DNA of 64,000 nucleotides. Source: Serinus canaria. Taxonomy: Eukaryota; Chordata; Aves; Passeriformes; Fringillidae. The notes under the pieces were generated by a model. The model worked only from the letters and a program-made list of their open reading frames with translations, was not told the origin of the DNA and did no database searches. The translations under genes were made by a program, and so were the position numbers. Each line of letters begins with the position of its first letter. Within the stretch, counting starts at the first letter, position 1. This document shows, piece after piece, positions 10,291 to 22,200 of the stretch. Location: positions 26,883,059 to 26,947,058 of the forward strand of contig NC_066313.1 in NCBI RefSeq assembly GCF_022539315.1. Reading direction: 5' to 3'.

Positions 10291-13200
10291 CCCGTGGCCG
10301 CCTGGAAGACAAAGAAATCCTGGTTAGCCGAAGTCAGAGCTAGCCACAGCCATCTCCTCATTGGTTCCCTTCATCTGTGCCTCTTACGTAATCCTCACCC
10401 AACAACTAACTCTGACCTCAGATGAAGGGCACCCTGAGTGAAGGACAGCTCGGATTTGATCCTCAAATGTGAAAATTCATATTTGGGATGCTACAGCCAG
10501 CTTGTGGTGGCTGCAGCTTGCGTTGTGTGGCAGCGATTACTTTCAGAATATTTTGCTCGTGTTAAGAGTGTGTCTGTCACACTGTGAGTGAGAACCACGA
10601 CCTCCATCTGTGCTGCGTTAGCAAAGAGAGGCTCACAAAAAATCACGATTGAAAACATCCCTCCTCTTTCCAGTCTTCTGACAGGCTGTGTCACCCCTCG
10701 TCATTCCCTTCTCCTCCTCTTGCTTCTTCTCCTTGTGTTACCTACCCTGCTTCCCAGCCCTCCTGCAGGGCTTATTTAAATATGCTGCCTCTCAGGAAGC
10801 CATTTCCCAATGCAAAGTTGGCCGGTGGTTGAATTCTTGGGTATTTCCTCTTAAATTCGGTATACGGCATCGTGAAAGAACAAAGTGGATTATCTGCCGG
10901 GATTTTTAATGGACACAGTGCAGAAAGATGAACAGCGTGGGTTAAATACATAAATGCATTCAAACACATTCCCTCTGCACACTGAGATTTTGCTACTTTT
11001 GCTGTAAGTGGAAGGACAGATATTTTGTATTTATGTAAATCTAAGAAAATTTAATGCAAATACACATCCTCCTGCTCTTTTGTTATTCAGCAAACAGTTT
11101 GGAAGGGGTTTGGAACCACTTAGGAGTTAGCTCAGTAAATATAATTCTTAAAATACCCAGTTATTGTGTTTCGCTTTTGCTCAGAAAATGGCTCGCAGTT
11201 AGTTAGTTCAGCCTTCAAAATAAACACAAAAGTCACCGTCCCCTTTGCCCCCCATCAGAACACAGCGACATGGCTAGCAAGGTAATAGACCAAAATGCAT
11301 AAATAATTGCTTCTAGGTGCATTCACCCCGCATTTGCTGGGAGCAGAAAAACAGATACCACGCATGAAAGCCCAAACACATCTCAACCACGTGCTCACCT
11401 ATGATGGCACACGCCGGCGAGCTCAATGCACGCCTCAGTAGAAAAGTACCATGCTTTCTACAATCACAGAAGTAAAATAATGTAACAGAGGGAAAATATA
11501 CACAAACAGGTATGTACTGCACCTAAACACATGCACACAGCTACGTAAACACCAATCTCAAACGGTACAGCACCAAATTTGTGACACTGGACGGAGAAAA
11601 GGACATTCCCATTGTTGTCTGGGCTGCAGGCAGACACGGAGAGTGTCTGTTGCACACAATGATCTGTCATGTAACTTCTGCACCTCCCTCATTTTGTCTA
11701 AGGATGTAAGTCCCCAAAAAGGATGGAATATATTCTGCTGAGTTGGCAAAGCAACTACAGACAAAGACGAGAGAACACACTGAGCAGGGACTGGCATCTG
11801 CAGAGCGCACAATGAGTGTACTTGCGTTTGCAACAAAGGGGAAAGCACAGATGGGAGAGAGGAGCAGAGAAAAGCTGCAGATCGATCTGGCAGGCGAAAT
11901 GCAGAGTGGCACAGATCAGGTGGAGGAGCAGGAGTCACAGGGAAGAGCTAGGTGAGACAGTCAATGGATACCCTCAGGGCTTGAGGGAAGTAGCTGCACA
12001 CGAGAAGCCGAGGGAATCTCACCACCGAGATCCAAAGGACAAGAACAGTCAGAATGCAGAAACAGGCAAGAATTTCATGAAGAAGAATTTCACATTGGAT
12101 TTAAGGGGAAAAGCATAGTTGATACAACCATGCAGGGCAAAATGGGACATGAGAAAAACAAAGGAGGGGATGTGAGATGAATTTTGTACATAAGATACAG
12201 GATGTCACAAAGAGAAGCCAGGGAGAGGGCCATGGGAAGAGTGCTGCCAAGAATGCAGGTAGGAGACCAATGCCAAGAAGTAGCAGATGAGGGAAAAATT
12301 GCAAAGGGGATGGGGAGCATGGAAGGGACAACGTGAGGTTGCAGACTGCAGGTGCTGGGGAGGAAAGGAGAGCTCGCTGCTGCTTGTAGTGCTGACCCCA
12401 CAGCTCCATCCCACAGGTTGCTGGAAACAAGCTCCCCTTGCACAAACAGGTGTTTGTCTGTTTGCATCTGTGGGTGCGCAGTCTGTGTCAACACGGAGCT
12501 TTGGGCACAGGAACATCTCTGAACATAATCCTTTGCTTTCTCCCCTCTAGGATGTTGTGTCAAGGCCTGTTTGTGCATTAATGTGAAGATGTCTTTGCCA
12601 AGGGATATGTGTCAATGTAATTTTGTGTTTTCGGTGGTTGAGTGTGTAAAGGAAAAGGATCCTGGAAAAGAAATCCTGGATCGGTGAGGAGAGCAGCAAA
12701 GCAATGAGCTACGCACCTTCTGACAAGCAGAAGCAGAGAGGAACAACATCTGGCCACTATATGGATTATTTTGGGTCCTATTTTTAGGTGTATATCTAGA
12801 AATTAAGATTTTCTTCATGCAAAAGAGAAGGATGAAAGAAGGGTACTTGAGTCAAACCAGGGCTGAAATGCTGATAACAGCTAGACCTGAGAAATTGGCC
12901 AGATGGGTTTTGTGAAACAGTTGAGGAAAAAAAATTAGTGCATGCATTTTCATAATTTGGTTTATTTTGGTACTAGTCTAGATGTGTATGTCTAGAGTAC
13001 AGGACTGTTTTTTGGGGCAGGCACTCTGCACTGTGTGTAGCTGGGAAGAACGTCAATTAGTCAGATCATGAGAGAAGCAGCTGTAGCTGTGAAGAAGATG
13101 AGATGGCAAGGTGGGGACCTTCTACCTCCCTGTCACAGAAATCATTTATCCAATCTCTTTCATACTTTCCTTCAGGAGATACATACTTGGTGCCCTATGT

Positions 13201-13699
13201 TCCATGAATACCAACGGCTTTTACTGTTAAATGCTCGAACTGAGATACATTTGATTAAACTCAAGAGCACCAGCTCTAAATCCGGACTTTGCACGGAGGC
13301 TGAGTTTGTGTCTGGAGGACAAGAAGGGCTTGTGTAGCTCAATACATTTTGCAACCAGACGGATTAATAACCTTGCCTTGCACCTGTGAGAATGACTGTG
13401 TACACCTGTGTTTGTATGTGCTCATGTGCACGCTCAGTTCTGTATGTAGGTAGGCCGGCAAATGCGTGCAGATTTATTTTCTTTTTTCTTTTGTTTGAGC
13501 CTGTGACTAAGAGCGGGACAATAAAAACCTTCTGGGAAAGGTGAAGGGAATTTAGTCATTCCAGTCTGTTCAAGCTGGTAACCAAGGGCTGAAAAGCGGC
13601 TACAGGAACATCTGTTTCATTAGCAACAAATCCCTGCAGTTGCAAATCACCGCCTGCGGTTCTGCAGGAAGGACCTTCGGCTAAAGGGAGACCCGGAGT
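10291..13699. other. intergenic, no gene recognised
   Basis: Spacer upstream of the PTMS CpG island. Base composition is mixed and AT-rich from about 10.8 to 11.3 kb. I see no exon with good splice sites and a recognisable protein, and no clear repeat. Distal PTMS control elements could lie here, but nothing marks them. Confidence 0.5.
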
Positions 13700-14860
13700 T
13701 GGGCGATGATCCTTCCCAGCCCGGAGAGAGGCACCGGCACAATGTATGTCAGAGTCCGGGCCCGAGGCGGGCGAGCGGGCGGCAGGGGTCAGTGTTGCAC
13801 GCCGTGCGCTGCCCGGCCGGTGGCCGGGAGCGGGACGTCGGTGCCGGGCGAGCCGGAACCGAGCCCAGCGGGACAATGCCGGCACCCTCGCGCGCCTTCC
13901 CGCCGCCCCACGTGCCAGCAGGCCCTCCCGCCTCGCACTGCACCAAAGCGCCCCGCGCCCCCGCCCCGCCCGCGGCCAGCCAATGGGAAACCTGTTGCCA
14001 GGCAGAGAGCTCATTTGAATGGCCCAATCAGGTGTCCCAGCCCCAGCCCCTCCTTATATGGGGACCGGGGGATGCGATCGCTAATCCGCCCCCCCGCCAC
14101 CGCCGGCTGCGCCGCCTACTCCCTCTACGAAGCACCGCCCACCCCCTGCCCGAGGCCCCGCCCACTCCCTCCGCCGCGCGCAGAGCGCGGGAAAAGCGCC
14201 CGGCGCTGGGCGGACGGGGGGAGAAGGGGAGGGGCGGGAGGAGCCCCGCCGCCGGGAGCGCTTCCAGCGGAGGAAGGGCGGGCAGCTGGAGTGGAAAATT
14301 CCAGGCAGGAGGCCGCGTGTCGCCAGCGCTGCCCTCCCACACGGCCCCGCAGCGCCGCTTCTCGCCTCCCCCGGATTCCTCCTGGAGAGCCAGCCCGCCT
14401 GTACGGGCGGCTCCCCGGGCTTGCTGCGGGCAGAGGGCTCGGCTCCCCTCCCCTTCCCGTCGGAGCCGCAGCACCGCGGAGCGGGGCTTTTGGCTGGCCT
14501 CGACGGGGCCGTGCAGCGCTTTGCGGGAACCCGCGGTGCGCCCCCGCTGCCGGGCGGCCGCGGCTGAGCGCACATTGTTCTAGCGGCCCGTCCCTCTCCC
14601 CTCCCTCCTCCGCCTCCCGTCCCTCTCTCCTCCCTCCCCAGGTCCCTCCTTCCCTCGTCACCGGCGCTGTATAAATCCCCTGCCCCGGCGGATCCCCCCA
14701 CCGCGGGAGACCCTGGTACTTTGGCCCCTGGGGCGGGATCCTGCCGCCGCCTGCGGACCGCTGGGACTTTGCGCTCCCGCCGCTGACCCCTTCTCGCTCT
14801 CGCCCTCCCTCCCTCGCACGCTTCCCACCGGCCTCTTCCCTTCGCAACCGGGGGGCCAGA
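13700..14860 (+). promoter_or_regulatory. PTMS: PTMS CpG-island promoter and 5' UTR
   Basis: A CpG island of about 1.5 kb begins near 13.7 kb and runs into intron 1. CCAAT boxes lie at 13980-13984 and 14024-14028, followed by a perfect CArG box CCTTATATGG at 14052-14061. A kB-like palindrome GGAAAATTCC lies at 14293-14302. A TATA box at 14670-14676 places the start of transcription near 14700, leaving a 5' UTR of roughly 160 bases before the ATG at 14861. Motif occupancy is inference. Confidence 0.7.
14670..14676 (+). promoter_or_regulatory. PTMS: PTMS TATA box
   Basis: TATAAAT in a GC-rich setting, 185 bases upstream of the first codon. It is the best core-promoter motif in the island and predicts initiation about 25-30 bases further on. 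Confidence 0.65.
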
Positions 14861-15384
14861 ATGTCGGAAAAACGCGTTGAGGAAGCACCGGCGGAGCTGA
14901 GCGCTAAGGTGAGACACCTCCCTCCCCTCCCGCTCCCCTCTTCCCACCCTCGCAACCGGCCGCGCTCCCGGCGGGAGGGGAGGGAACGGGCTCGGCGGGG
15001 GAAGGGGGCGGGGGGGGCGGGGGCGCTCCGTGAGGTGCCCTGGCGGCGGGGGGCGCGCGCGGCCCCTCGCGCGGCGCCCGGCCAATGGGGGGGCGGGGGC
15101 GGGGCGGGGGGGGCCCCGAGGGCTCTCGCGCCCCCCGCCCCGCCCCCGCCCCCCATTGGCCGGGCGGCGCGAGCGCGCGCTGGGTTCGGCTCCGCTCGGC
15201 TCCGTTCGGAGCCGGGTCGGCGGGAGGGGGGGTGCGGGAAGCGGTGTCACGGCGGAGCAGGGGGAAAGTTGTGTGGACACAAAGCAAAGCGCGGGCCCTC
15301 GGGTGGCGGGGGAAGGAGGAGGGAGGGCTGGAATGGGGAGAGAGAGAGAGGTCCGGAAACGCCTCGGTCTTACGGACAAGGTTA

Positions 15385-15421
<37 letters not shown>

Positions 15422-17463
15422 AATCGTTAAAACTCTTCCGTGCCGCTTCTGGTTTCCACACGCGTGTGCGGGCTAAAAGTAGCTGTGACGCGTTCGCCGC
15501 TGTTTTCCTTTGTCAGGCGGGCGGATTTAACGCCTAATATGTCTTCTCGCCCGCTATGCCGCCTCTCCTCCGAGCCTTCTTTGTTTAGGCATCCCCGTCT
15601 TTTATTGCCGCTGACCGCCGGAATGTTGTTGGTTTTCCCCCCCCCTCCCCTCCCCCCGCACCTCGTTTCATATCTAGGAAAGGAAAGAAAAGAAGGAAAA
15701 ACTCGAAGAGAAGGCGGTCCACAAAGAAAAGAAGAAGGAGATAGTAGAGGTGAGGCTCTTCTGAGGGACGGATTTGGTGACGTCGGGGAGGTTTTTGTGC
15801 CCGCTGTGGGTAGCAAATATGAAGGGAATACTGGAGATGAGGAAAGAGGGCAGGCCAAGGGAGCTCCACATAGAGGTAAAGGGAGAGTAGTGAGGTTTGG
15901 ATAATTGTGGAGAATGAGCCTTGAAGGACTTGGTGTAGTCAGCACAGCCCATCGGGGAGAAAAAAGGTCAAAGAAGGGAATGGAGCCGAGAACAAGTGGG
16001 AGAATGTGGCACGGGAGATGTGCTCCTGCGCCCACTGGGGTATCCTGAGGCGCACAGGGAGCATGTGTTGGAGAAGGTGGGGGGAGGAGCAGTGAGGAAA
16101 CGCACAGATTGATGGAGGTCGGGAGGGATCTGGAAGCAGATGTACCGTGAGCCTCGGCTAAGTCATTAGCCTGTAATCAGAGAGATGCTGTGGTTGTTGG
16201 GAGGGATGGTAGCAGCTCATCAGGATGCCAGCTCGTGGGAGACAAGGAGCTTCGTGTTGTTGGGGATGGACTGGAAGGATGGGCTTTGTGAAGGAGGGCT
16301 GGTTAGGAGGAGTGTGCAGCAGGGGTGGTGGGAATAACGGTGTTGGAGTAACAATGCACTCAAATGCATACCTGGAGTGGCTGGAGCTCTGGAACTTGTG
16401 CTTGTAGCAAAGAGCACGTGGAAATGTCATCCTGGCACCAATTTCTGCTCTGACTGGTTTGTTTCATTCAGGATGAGGAGAACGGAGCTGATGAGGATGA
16501 TGAAGAGAATCCTGATGATGTGGATGAAGAAGAAGGGGGTGATGAGGATGAAGGTAGGGAAAATTAAAGGAATAGGAGGCTGAAGAGGAATAGAGGATTG
16601 TGGAGGGAAATTCTCTCTCTGATCCCTCTTGACTGTGAGATTACATTCCCTTAAATGCTGCTTCAGTTTAACCCATGATTTTCCTTTCTTGCTTGTGCTT
16701 AGAAGCAGATGAGAATGGGCAGGAGCAGGATGGCCACGCAGAGAAGCGATCTGCAGAGGAGGAGGAGGTGAGTAGTAGTGTGAGAATAATGGAGGGGAGA
16801 GGGAATGGGGCTACTTGCTGTTTGTTGATCAAATCCATGTGAATGCTGCTGCTGAGAATCTCAAATAGGCCTCGGGTCTCACTGCTTCAGGAGCAGACAA
16901 GTAAACAAATCTGATGTGGCGAGGGGATTGTAAATCACTGGATGCTCCTTGTAGGATCCAGACCCTTCCACCAGCAGTTGTGGTACTCAGTAAGTGAAAG
17001 AGTCGAGGTGCTGGAGGTTGTGCTTGGCAATGACCTCTGAACTACCTGTGTCTTCTGGGCTTCGGGCCAGGAGGTGGAGTTGTAAAGGTGCGGTGGCTGA
17101 AGGGTCTGACCTTCCACATTAAGGGCAGACCCTGAGATCTGTCTGGAGTGGTGTGAGCCTCAGCCTCTTGCACCTCCTGGAAGTGACAGCATGGGTGTGG
17201 TGTCCCTCTGGATAGAACTGTCCACATCTTAACCACGACCAACAAAACAGTTGTGTCAGGCACTCCAGGGTGCTTTAGAGGGGGTGGGCTGAACAGAGAT
17301 TTCCATATGGAGGAAAGAGCAGCAGTTAAGAATTTTATGGAGAAATTATGTACCTTGGGGTGGTGACTGTTTGATGGTAACTCTTTCTTTTTCCTCCCCA
17401 TGGCTGATGCAGGATGAAGTGGATCCAAAGAGACAGAAGACAGAAAATGGCTCTTCAGCTTGA
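14861..17463 (+). CDS. PTMS: parathymosin
   Basis: Five exons: 14861-14908, 15678-15749, 16472-16553, 16703-16767 and 17413-17463, all with GT-AG borders. They give 105 residues against 102 in human. The start MSEKRVEEAPAELSAK matches the parathymosin/prothymosin N terminus. Exon 2 is a lysine/glutamate-rich helix-like block (ERKEKKEKLEEKAVHK). Residues 41-89 are almost all acidic or glycine. The C terminus DPKRQKTENGSSA holds the basic nuclear-localisation cluster, with KR at 82-83 as a possible first half. Parathymosin is a small, very acidic, disordered nuclear protein that binds histone H1 and affects chromatin compaction. It has no signal peptide and no cysteine. The gene is driven from the CpG island and TATA box just upstream. 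Exons are short and the acidic part is repetitive, but phase and end motifs leave little doubt. Confidence 0.95.
15066..15173. repeat. GC-box/CCAAT inverted repeat in PTMS intron 1
   Basis: Two arms (about 15066-15113 and 15130-15173) are near-perfect reverse complements of each other, separated by about 16 bases. Each holds CCGGCCAATGG followed by a run of Sp1-type GGGGCGGGG boxes. The arms differ only by small indels. They lie 160-265 bases downstream of the first PTMS exon, within the CpG island. The arrangement resembles two promoter modules facing each other, or a cruciform-prone repeat. Confidence 0.85.
15388..15417 (+). repeat. poly(T) tract, 30 bases
   Basis: An uninterrupted run of 30 T in PTMS intron 1, 260 bases upstream of the exon 2 acceptor. 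Length is likely to vary between individuals and to be imprecise in the assembly. Confidence 0.95.
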
Positions 17464-18358
17464 GTCCTCCCCTCCCATCTCCCCTGTTCCGTCCATCTCT
17501 CCTCCTCCATTCCAGCCTGTGCTTGCACTGCCCGTTAGCCTCTGGCTTCACACAATCTCAGATGAGGAAAGATTAGAAATGCTCTCAAACGGGGAAGACA
17601 GCAGTTCCCTTCTCTCCCAAAGACCTAGCCCGTCCATGACATCATTCCCCAGCTGAAATTTCCCCCGTCCCTGCATCCCTTCACCACGCCCCACTTCCCA
17701 GTGCTCCTCTTCCCTCAAGAATCTCATGGTTTCCTGGGCACACCACCTCGCCAGGCGCTTCACGTGGCAAAGCACCTCCCGTCCCCTTGTCACCTGCCCA
17801 CCTGTTTTTGTCACTGGTGTGAGATTCTTGAGAGCTCCCGCTCCCCAGCCCTGCTGCCAGAGCTCCTCCCTGAGCCAGGAGGTGCAGGCACAGATCTCAT
17901 GGTGCGTTCCCCAGTCCCAGGCCTCTTCTCATCCTGCAGCTTTCCCGCTGAACCCTGAGAGACAAAGAATATTACAAGCAAATAATGGTTCTATTAAGCG
18001 ACACACGGAGACAGGATTTATTTTAAGCTTTTCTTTTTTTTTTCCAAGTTTACATGACAGCAAGCTGGCCCTCGTGAATTTTTTGGAAGATAAGGGTTGC
18101 TTTTATATATGAATTTCATCTGAGCTGTGTATTTTTTTAATTTGGAGGCTTTTTTAAAACAAATCAAGAGAGACACAATTGGGGACCAAACTTTGATTTC
18201 CATTTTTTCCCTTCAGATTTTCTTGTGACCATTTTTTGTAAATTAAAGGCAATATAGCCACAGCGTTTTCTATGGCACAGACATCACGAGGATGATAGAT
18301 ATAAATATATATATTGTTTTCAACAAGCACTGTAAATAAAAGCGTTTAAAATGTTTCA
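17464..18358 (+). other. PTMS: PTMS 3' untranslated region
   Basis: Begins after the TGA at 17461-17463. The last AATAAA is at 18335-18340, and G/T-rich sequence follows at about 18362-18385, so cleavage is expected near 18355. The second half is AT-rich with long T runs. A parathymosin 3' UTR of this size is usual. No alternative signal is seen earlier. Confidence 0.8.
18335..18340 (+). terminator. PTMS: PTMS polyadenylation signal
   Basis: AATAAA followed within 30 bases by a GTGTGC/TGTGT-rich downstream element. Confidence 0.8.
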
Positions 18359-19222
18359 AACCGCTGGTGTGCATGGCTGTGTCTTGACATCCTGCAGGGG
18401 TCGGTGGGAGTTGAGGGCAGTGGGGGTGGAGAGGGGAGCCGGAGGTTGATCAAAGGACACGTGTTGGGTATTTAGGGGCCCCTTGCGGCCGCGTGTTTGG
18501 GTCCTCGCCCTGTCACGCTGCGGTTACAGCGAGGGCATGGCACAAACGCGGGACGAAGCTCCAGGGCTGTCCTGAGTCTCTTGAAAGTGCTGTTGGGCAG
18601 AAGTGGTTTGGGAAAAGAAAGCAAGCTGTAGCTGCTGGCTGCAGCCCGGTGTTGCTGCTGTCCCGTGGCCCCTGCCCTGGCTGCCTTCAGGCGTGACTCA
18701 CGGCTCCAGTCGCAGCGACCAGGGAGCGCTCCGAGAGGCAGGAGCTTCTGCTCTTTGTCCCGCCAGCTGCCTTGGGGAGAGCTGTCAAGCGTTTGTCTTT
18801 TTATCTGAGCAGACCTTTAAAGCTGCCGTTCGTGTTTCTTCTTTCTGAACTCGTGCTTTGGCAGCCGCGCAAGGAGCCACCGGGAGCTGTAAATAATACC
18901 AACTTTTGTGTGAGCGTCAGCGGCTTTGTGCTGCTCCGGCTGCAGCGGCGGATCGGGCTCTGGAAGCGCCAACCCTTACTCGTCTCCAGAGGGGCAAAGC
19001 ATCCCTGGAGATGGTATTCTCTCCCGGTGCCGGTGTCGCGCTGCGGGGCCGCGCGCAGGGACAAAGCTGCTGCCAAGTCCCCGCTGCCCGCGGTGCCTCC
19101 CGGGCGGGGTCACGCCGCACCTCGCAGCCCGTTCCTGGTGGAGCTGCCGGCAGCTGGAGCCGCAGCCAGCGGGGGATCCTTGCCCAGGGAGCCGCGGTCC
19201 GAGAGCCGGTCCTGCTGCCTGC
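18359..19222. other. GC-rich spacer after PTMS
   Basis: No gene is recognised. The second half (about 18.9-19.2 kb) is CpG-rich and leads into a minisatellite. Reading frames on both strands are low-complexity products of the GC content. Confidence 0.5.
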
Positions 19223-19432
19223 GAGTGACCCGCACCGCCCTTTCCTGCTCCCGCCGGGATCAGTGGGCTGCTCCAGCCCAGGAGTGACCCGCACCGCCCC
19301 GGGGATCAATGGGCTCCTCCAGCCCAGGAGTGACCCGCACCGCCCCTGGGATCGATGGGCTCCTCCAGCCCAGGAGTGACCTGCACCGCCCCTGCCTGCT
19401 CCCGCCTGGGATCGATGGGCTGCTCCAGCCCG
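19223..19432 (+). repeat. GC-rich minisatellite, about 4 units
   Basis: Four head-to-tail units, each starting GAGTGACCCGCACCGCCC (one with a base change) and ending GATGGGCTCCTCCAGCCC or close to it. Two middle units are about 47 bases. The first and last are about 58 because they keep an extra TGCTCCCGCC segment. The long-short-short-long order suggests unequal exchange between units. Confidence 0.85.
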
Positions 19433-21825
19433 CGCGTACCTCGGAGCCGCGCTGGTGCCGTTTGGTATGCCCAGCGTTCCTCCATTAAAAAAAAAAAAAA
19501 AAATTACAGATTCCTGTCTCTGCTCCAGATTTGGGCAAGTCCACAGGACTTCCCCAAACTTTCTGCTTGGCAGCCAGCTTTTACTGCTCAGTACTGAAGA
19601 CGAATTATCAGGGGATGATACCATCTCTGCACAGGCAGATTAGAGTTTTCATACTTCCTCCCCACCACCCGTGCAGTGCCTGGCTGAGGGGAGTGAAAAG
19701 TGTGCTTGCTAATGAGAAGTCATGGAAGCATAATTCCATCTCTGCTTCCTATGTGGATGCAACAGCAGTACCACAGGCTCTATCCAGGCAGTCATCCAGA
19801 AGGAAGTGGGGCAGCAGCTGATTGTTAGGCCAGCACTAGCAATGCGAACTTTCCTTCCTTTTTCCCTTCCTTTCCTTTGAGAGAAATACTGCAGGACAGA
19901 GGGAAGTGACAAAGGGCTGCCAGACAGCTTCTCCATGTCTCTATGGGCCCCTTGATTCCCCAGTTTCTACTATTTCTTCCTCTTAATTCATTTTTATTGA
20001 ACACCTTTGTCATTGTCTGTGGATAGTTAGAAGATGCAGCTAGAGATACAGAAATAGAAAAATATCTGCTTTGGGGTTTTTTTCACGTTGGTGACCTGCA
20101 GGGCATCATCTCTGACTTGAGGTGAGGGCTACAGATAACACAATAGAAAATCACACTGCTTCTTCCTTTCCTGTAGATCTACGAAGATCCATGCAGAATC
20201 CAGTGGTATTTTGGCTGACAGAGTGAGCTCAGCAAGCAGTAGCATAGGTTTCCAGAAAAAGTTGAGGATGCAGTGCTTTGCACTGTGCCTCATTTTGAGC
20301 CTGCCTGCGTGCTTGGTTTGTGTCCGAGCCTGCAGGTTTATTCATCTTTCAGCCCAATTCTTCTCCCACAATGAGATCAGTCGTGTTGTGCTGGTGTCAT
20401 CAGGGTAAGAACAAAGCCTGTCTCCACCAGTGATTCCTCAGAAATGATGATGCCTTTTCGGGGCCTTATTCGCCTTCCTCGTCTCTGTGCTAATTCTCTG
20501 CTCATTTCATTTAATTCCTGTGGCCATCTGTTAACCTCATCAGCTGGGGGCAGAACTCCCTCAGCTGTCCCTTCCTTGCTTCCCATGGAACCTGCTGCGA
20601 GCTTACAGCAGATCTGCTCCTGCCAGCCAAGCAGCGCCGGAGATTTCCTTCTTTCTCATCCTCCTACTCCTCCTCCTCCTCCTCCAGGTCTGCTTGCTTT
20701 GAGGGAATTGTGGAGGTGTCGCAGTCGTGCTCTTGCAGGCTCTGCTAAACTTCTCTCTAGACTGACAGTTTCTGCTTCTGATGGCCCTTTGGTGTGGTCT
20801 GGAAAAGCAAACGCTGACACCAGTGCAGAGAGCAGGTAGAGCCACCTGTGAGGTCTTAGCTAGGTCCCTGTCCTAGCTTGGATGAGCGAGTGACCCCTTG
20901 CTCCTTGGCAGGGGTCACTGGACAGGTGGCAGCTGGGCCCACCACAGTGATGAGCAAACCTCCTGAGGGCTGTGGTTGTGAAAGGGGTGCCAAACCTAAG
21001 GGACAGCTCTGGCTGCTGCAGGTGACCAACAGCACTGCCTTGCTGGGTGAATAAAACCAGATGTAGCTCTGGGATCAGCTCTGATGTGACCCAGAGAGTT
21101 GGTAGGAGTCTTGAGATGTCCCTTTTCACCTACTAATTTGTGCCATATGGGAAGAAATAGAGGCCTGCCATTGAAAATGTGAGCTGAGTCTGAAGATGTT
21201 TTGAAGTTCTGAGCCCAGAAATGAATGCTCTTTGTATCTTATAGCTGCCACCTTCTCATTTCCCCGTAGGCAAATGATCCCCTCTGCCCAGCTTCTTTTG
21301 TCTTTCACACCAGTCTTATCTCAACAGATGATACAAGACCGGAATAATCAAAACCAACACATGGGCAGAGTCGTGAACCCTCCTTCAGACCTGGAAAAAG
21401 TGAGCCCTCCAGCCACTGCTGGTCTGGGAGGAAAACCCTTCTTGCTTCAGGAAAGTCCATAATCACCTTGTTGCACTAGCTTTATAAAAACAGGGGAGAC
21501 CAATTATTCCTCCTGTCCCCCTGGGATCAAGGGTTCTTTAGTCCCTCTGCCTAGGAGACACATTGCTCTGCCAGGTCCCTTATGCCATATGGGAAACTGA
21601 AAGCACTTGCCTTCCCAGATCCTTAGGAAGGCCGTGTACTTTTCCCTCCCACCTCTCTCTCTTATTTCAGACACGGAGTCAAAGCCAGCCATGCTCGTGG
21701 CTGCTCCAGTCTGTTGTCTCAGGGAAGGAGTCTGTGTTTACATGTGTGGGCTCAGGCTCAGGACAGATTGCAGATGGATGGGACGTCTCATCAGTGGGTG
21801 AATTTGGGGTTTCCTTCTGTGCTGA
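19433..21825. other. intergenic, no gene recognised
   Basis: Spacer with a 17-base A run ending near 19502 and a short CTC trinucleotide run near 20663. No exon or repeat family is recognised. Confidence 0.45.
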
Positions 21826-22200
21826 GCTGACCCCAGCTGGACCCCAGAAGCCCACCAAAGCTGCTCTAATGCTCCCCTTCTCAGCAGGATGGGGGATAGA
21901 AAATACAGTAAAGGCTCACATCAAGAAAGGTTCATGGATCAAGATAACAATAGGGAGAGATCATTCACCAATTACTGTCACAGGCAAACCAGGCCTGACT
22001 TGGGGAAAATTTAATTTAATTTATTAATAATCAGATCAGAACAAGATAATGAGGAAATAAAGCCAACTCTTAAAACACCTTCCTCTCATCCCTCCTTTCT
22101 TCCTGGGCTCACTTTCACTCCCAATTTTCTCTATCTCCCCCCCTCCAGCAGTGCAGGGATTTGCAGCCAGTTCATCACATGTAATTTCTCACAGAATCCA
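21826..22200 (+). mobile_element. partial, diverged endogenous-retrovirus LTR (family A)
   Basis: Matches, segment by segment, the first third of the fuller copy at 42746-43807: the GGGAGAGATC block, the TTACTGTCAC block, the TTGGGGAAA then AATTTATTA block, and the TTCACTCCCAATTTTCT block. The 3' two thirds are missing and there is no internal viral region. It is a solo remnant with no coding capacity. Confidence 0.7.

Noticed and set aside
13706..14674. 322-residue plus-strand frame ending at the PTMS TATA box
   Set aside because: CpG-island composition artefact with no splice link to PTMS.
14081..15388. 435-residue open frame on the minus strand across the PTMS promoter, and similar long frames on the plus strand
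   Set aside because: The translation is a proline/arginine/glycine-rich product of CpG-island composition. Several frames on both strands are open for the same reason, and the region is promoter, exon 1 and intron of PTMS.
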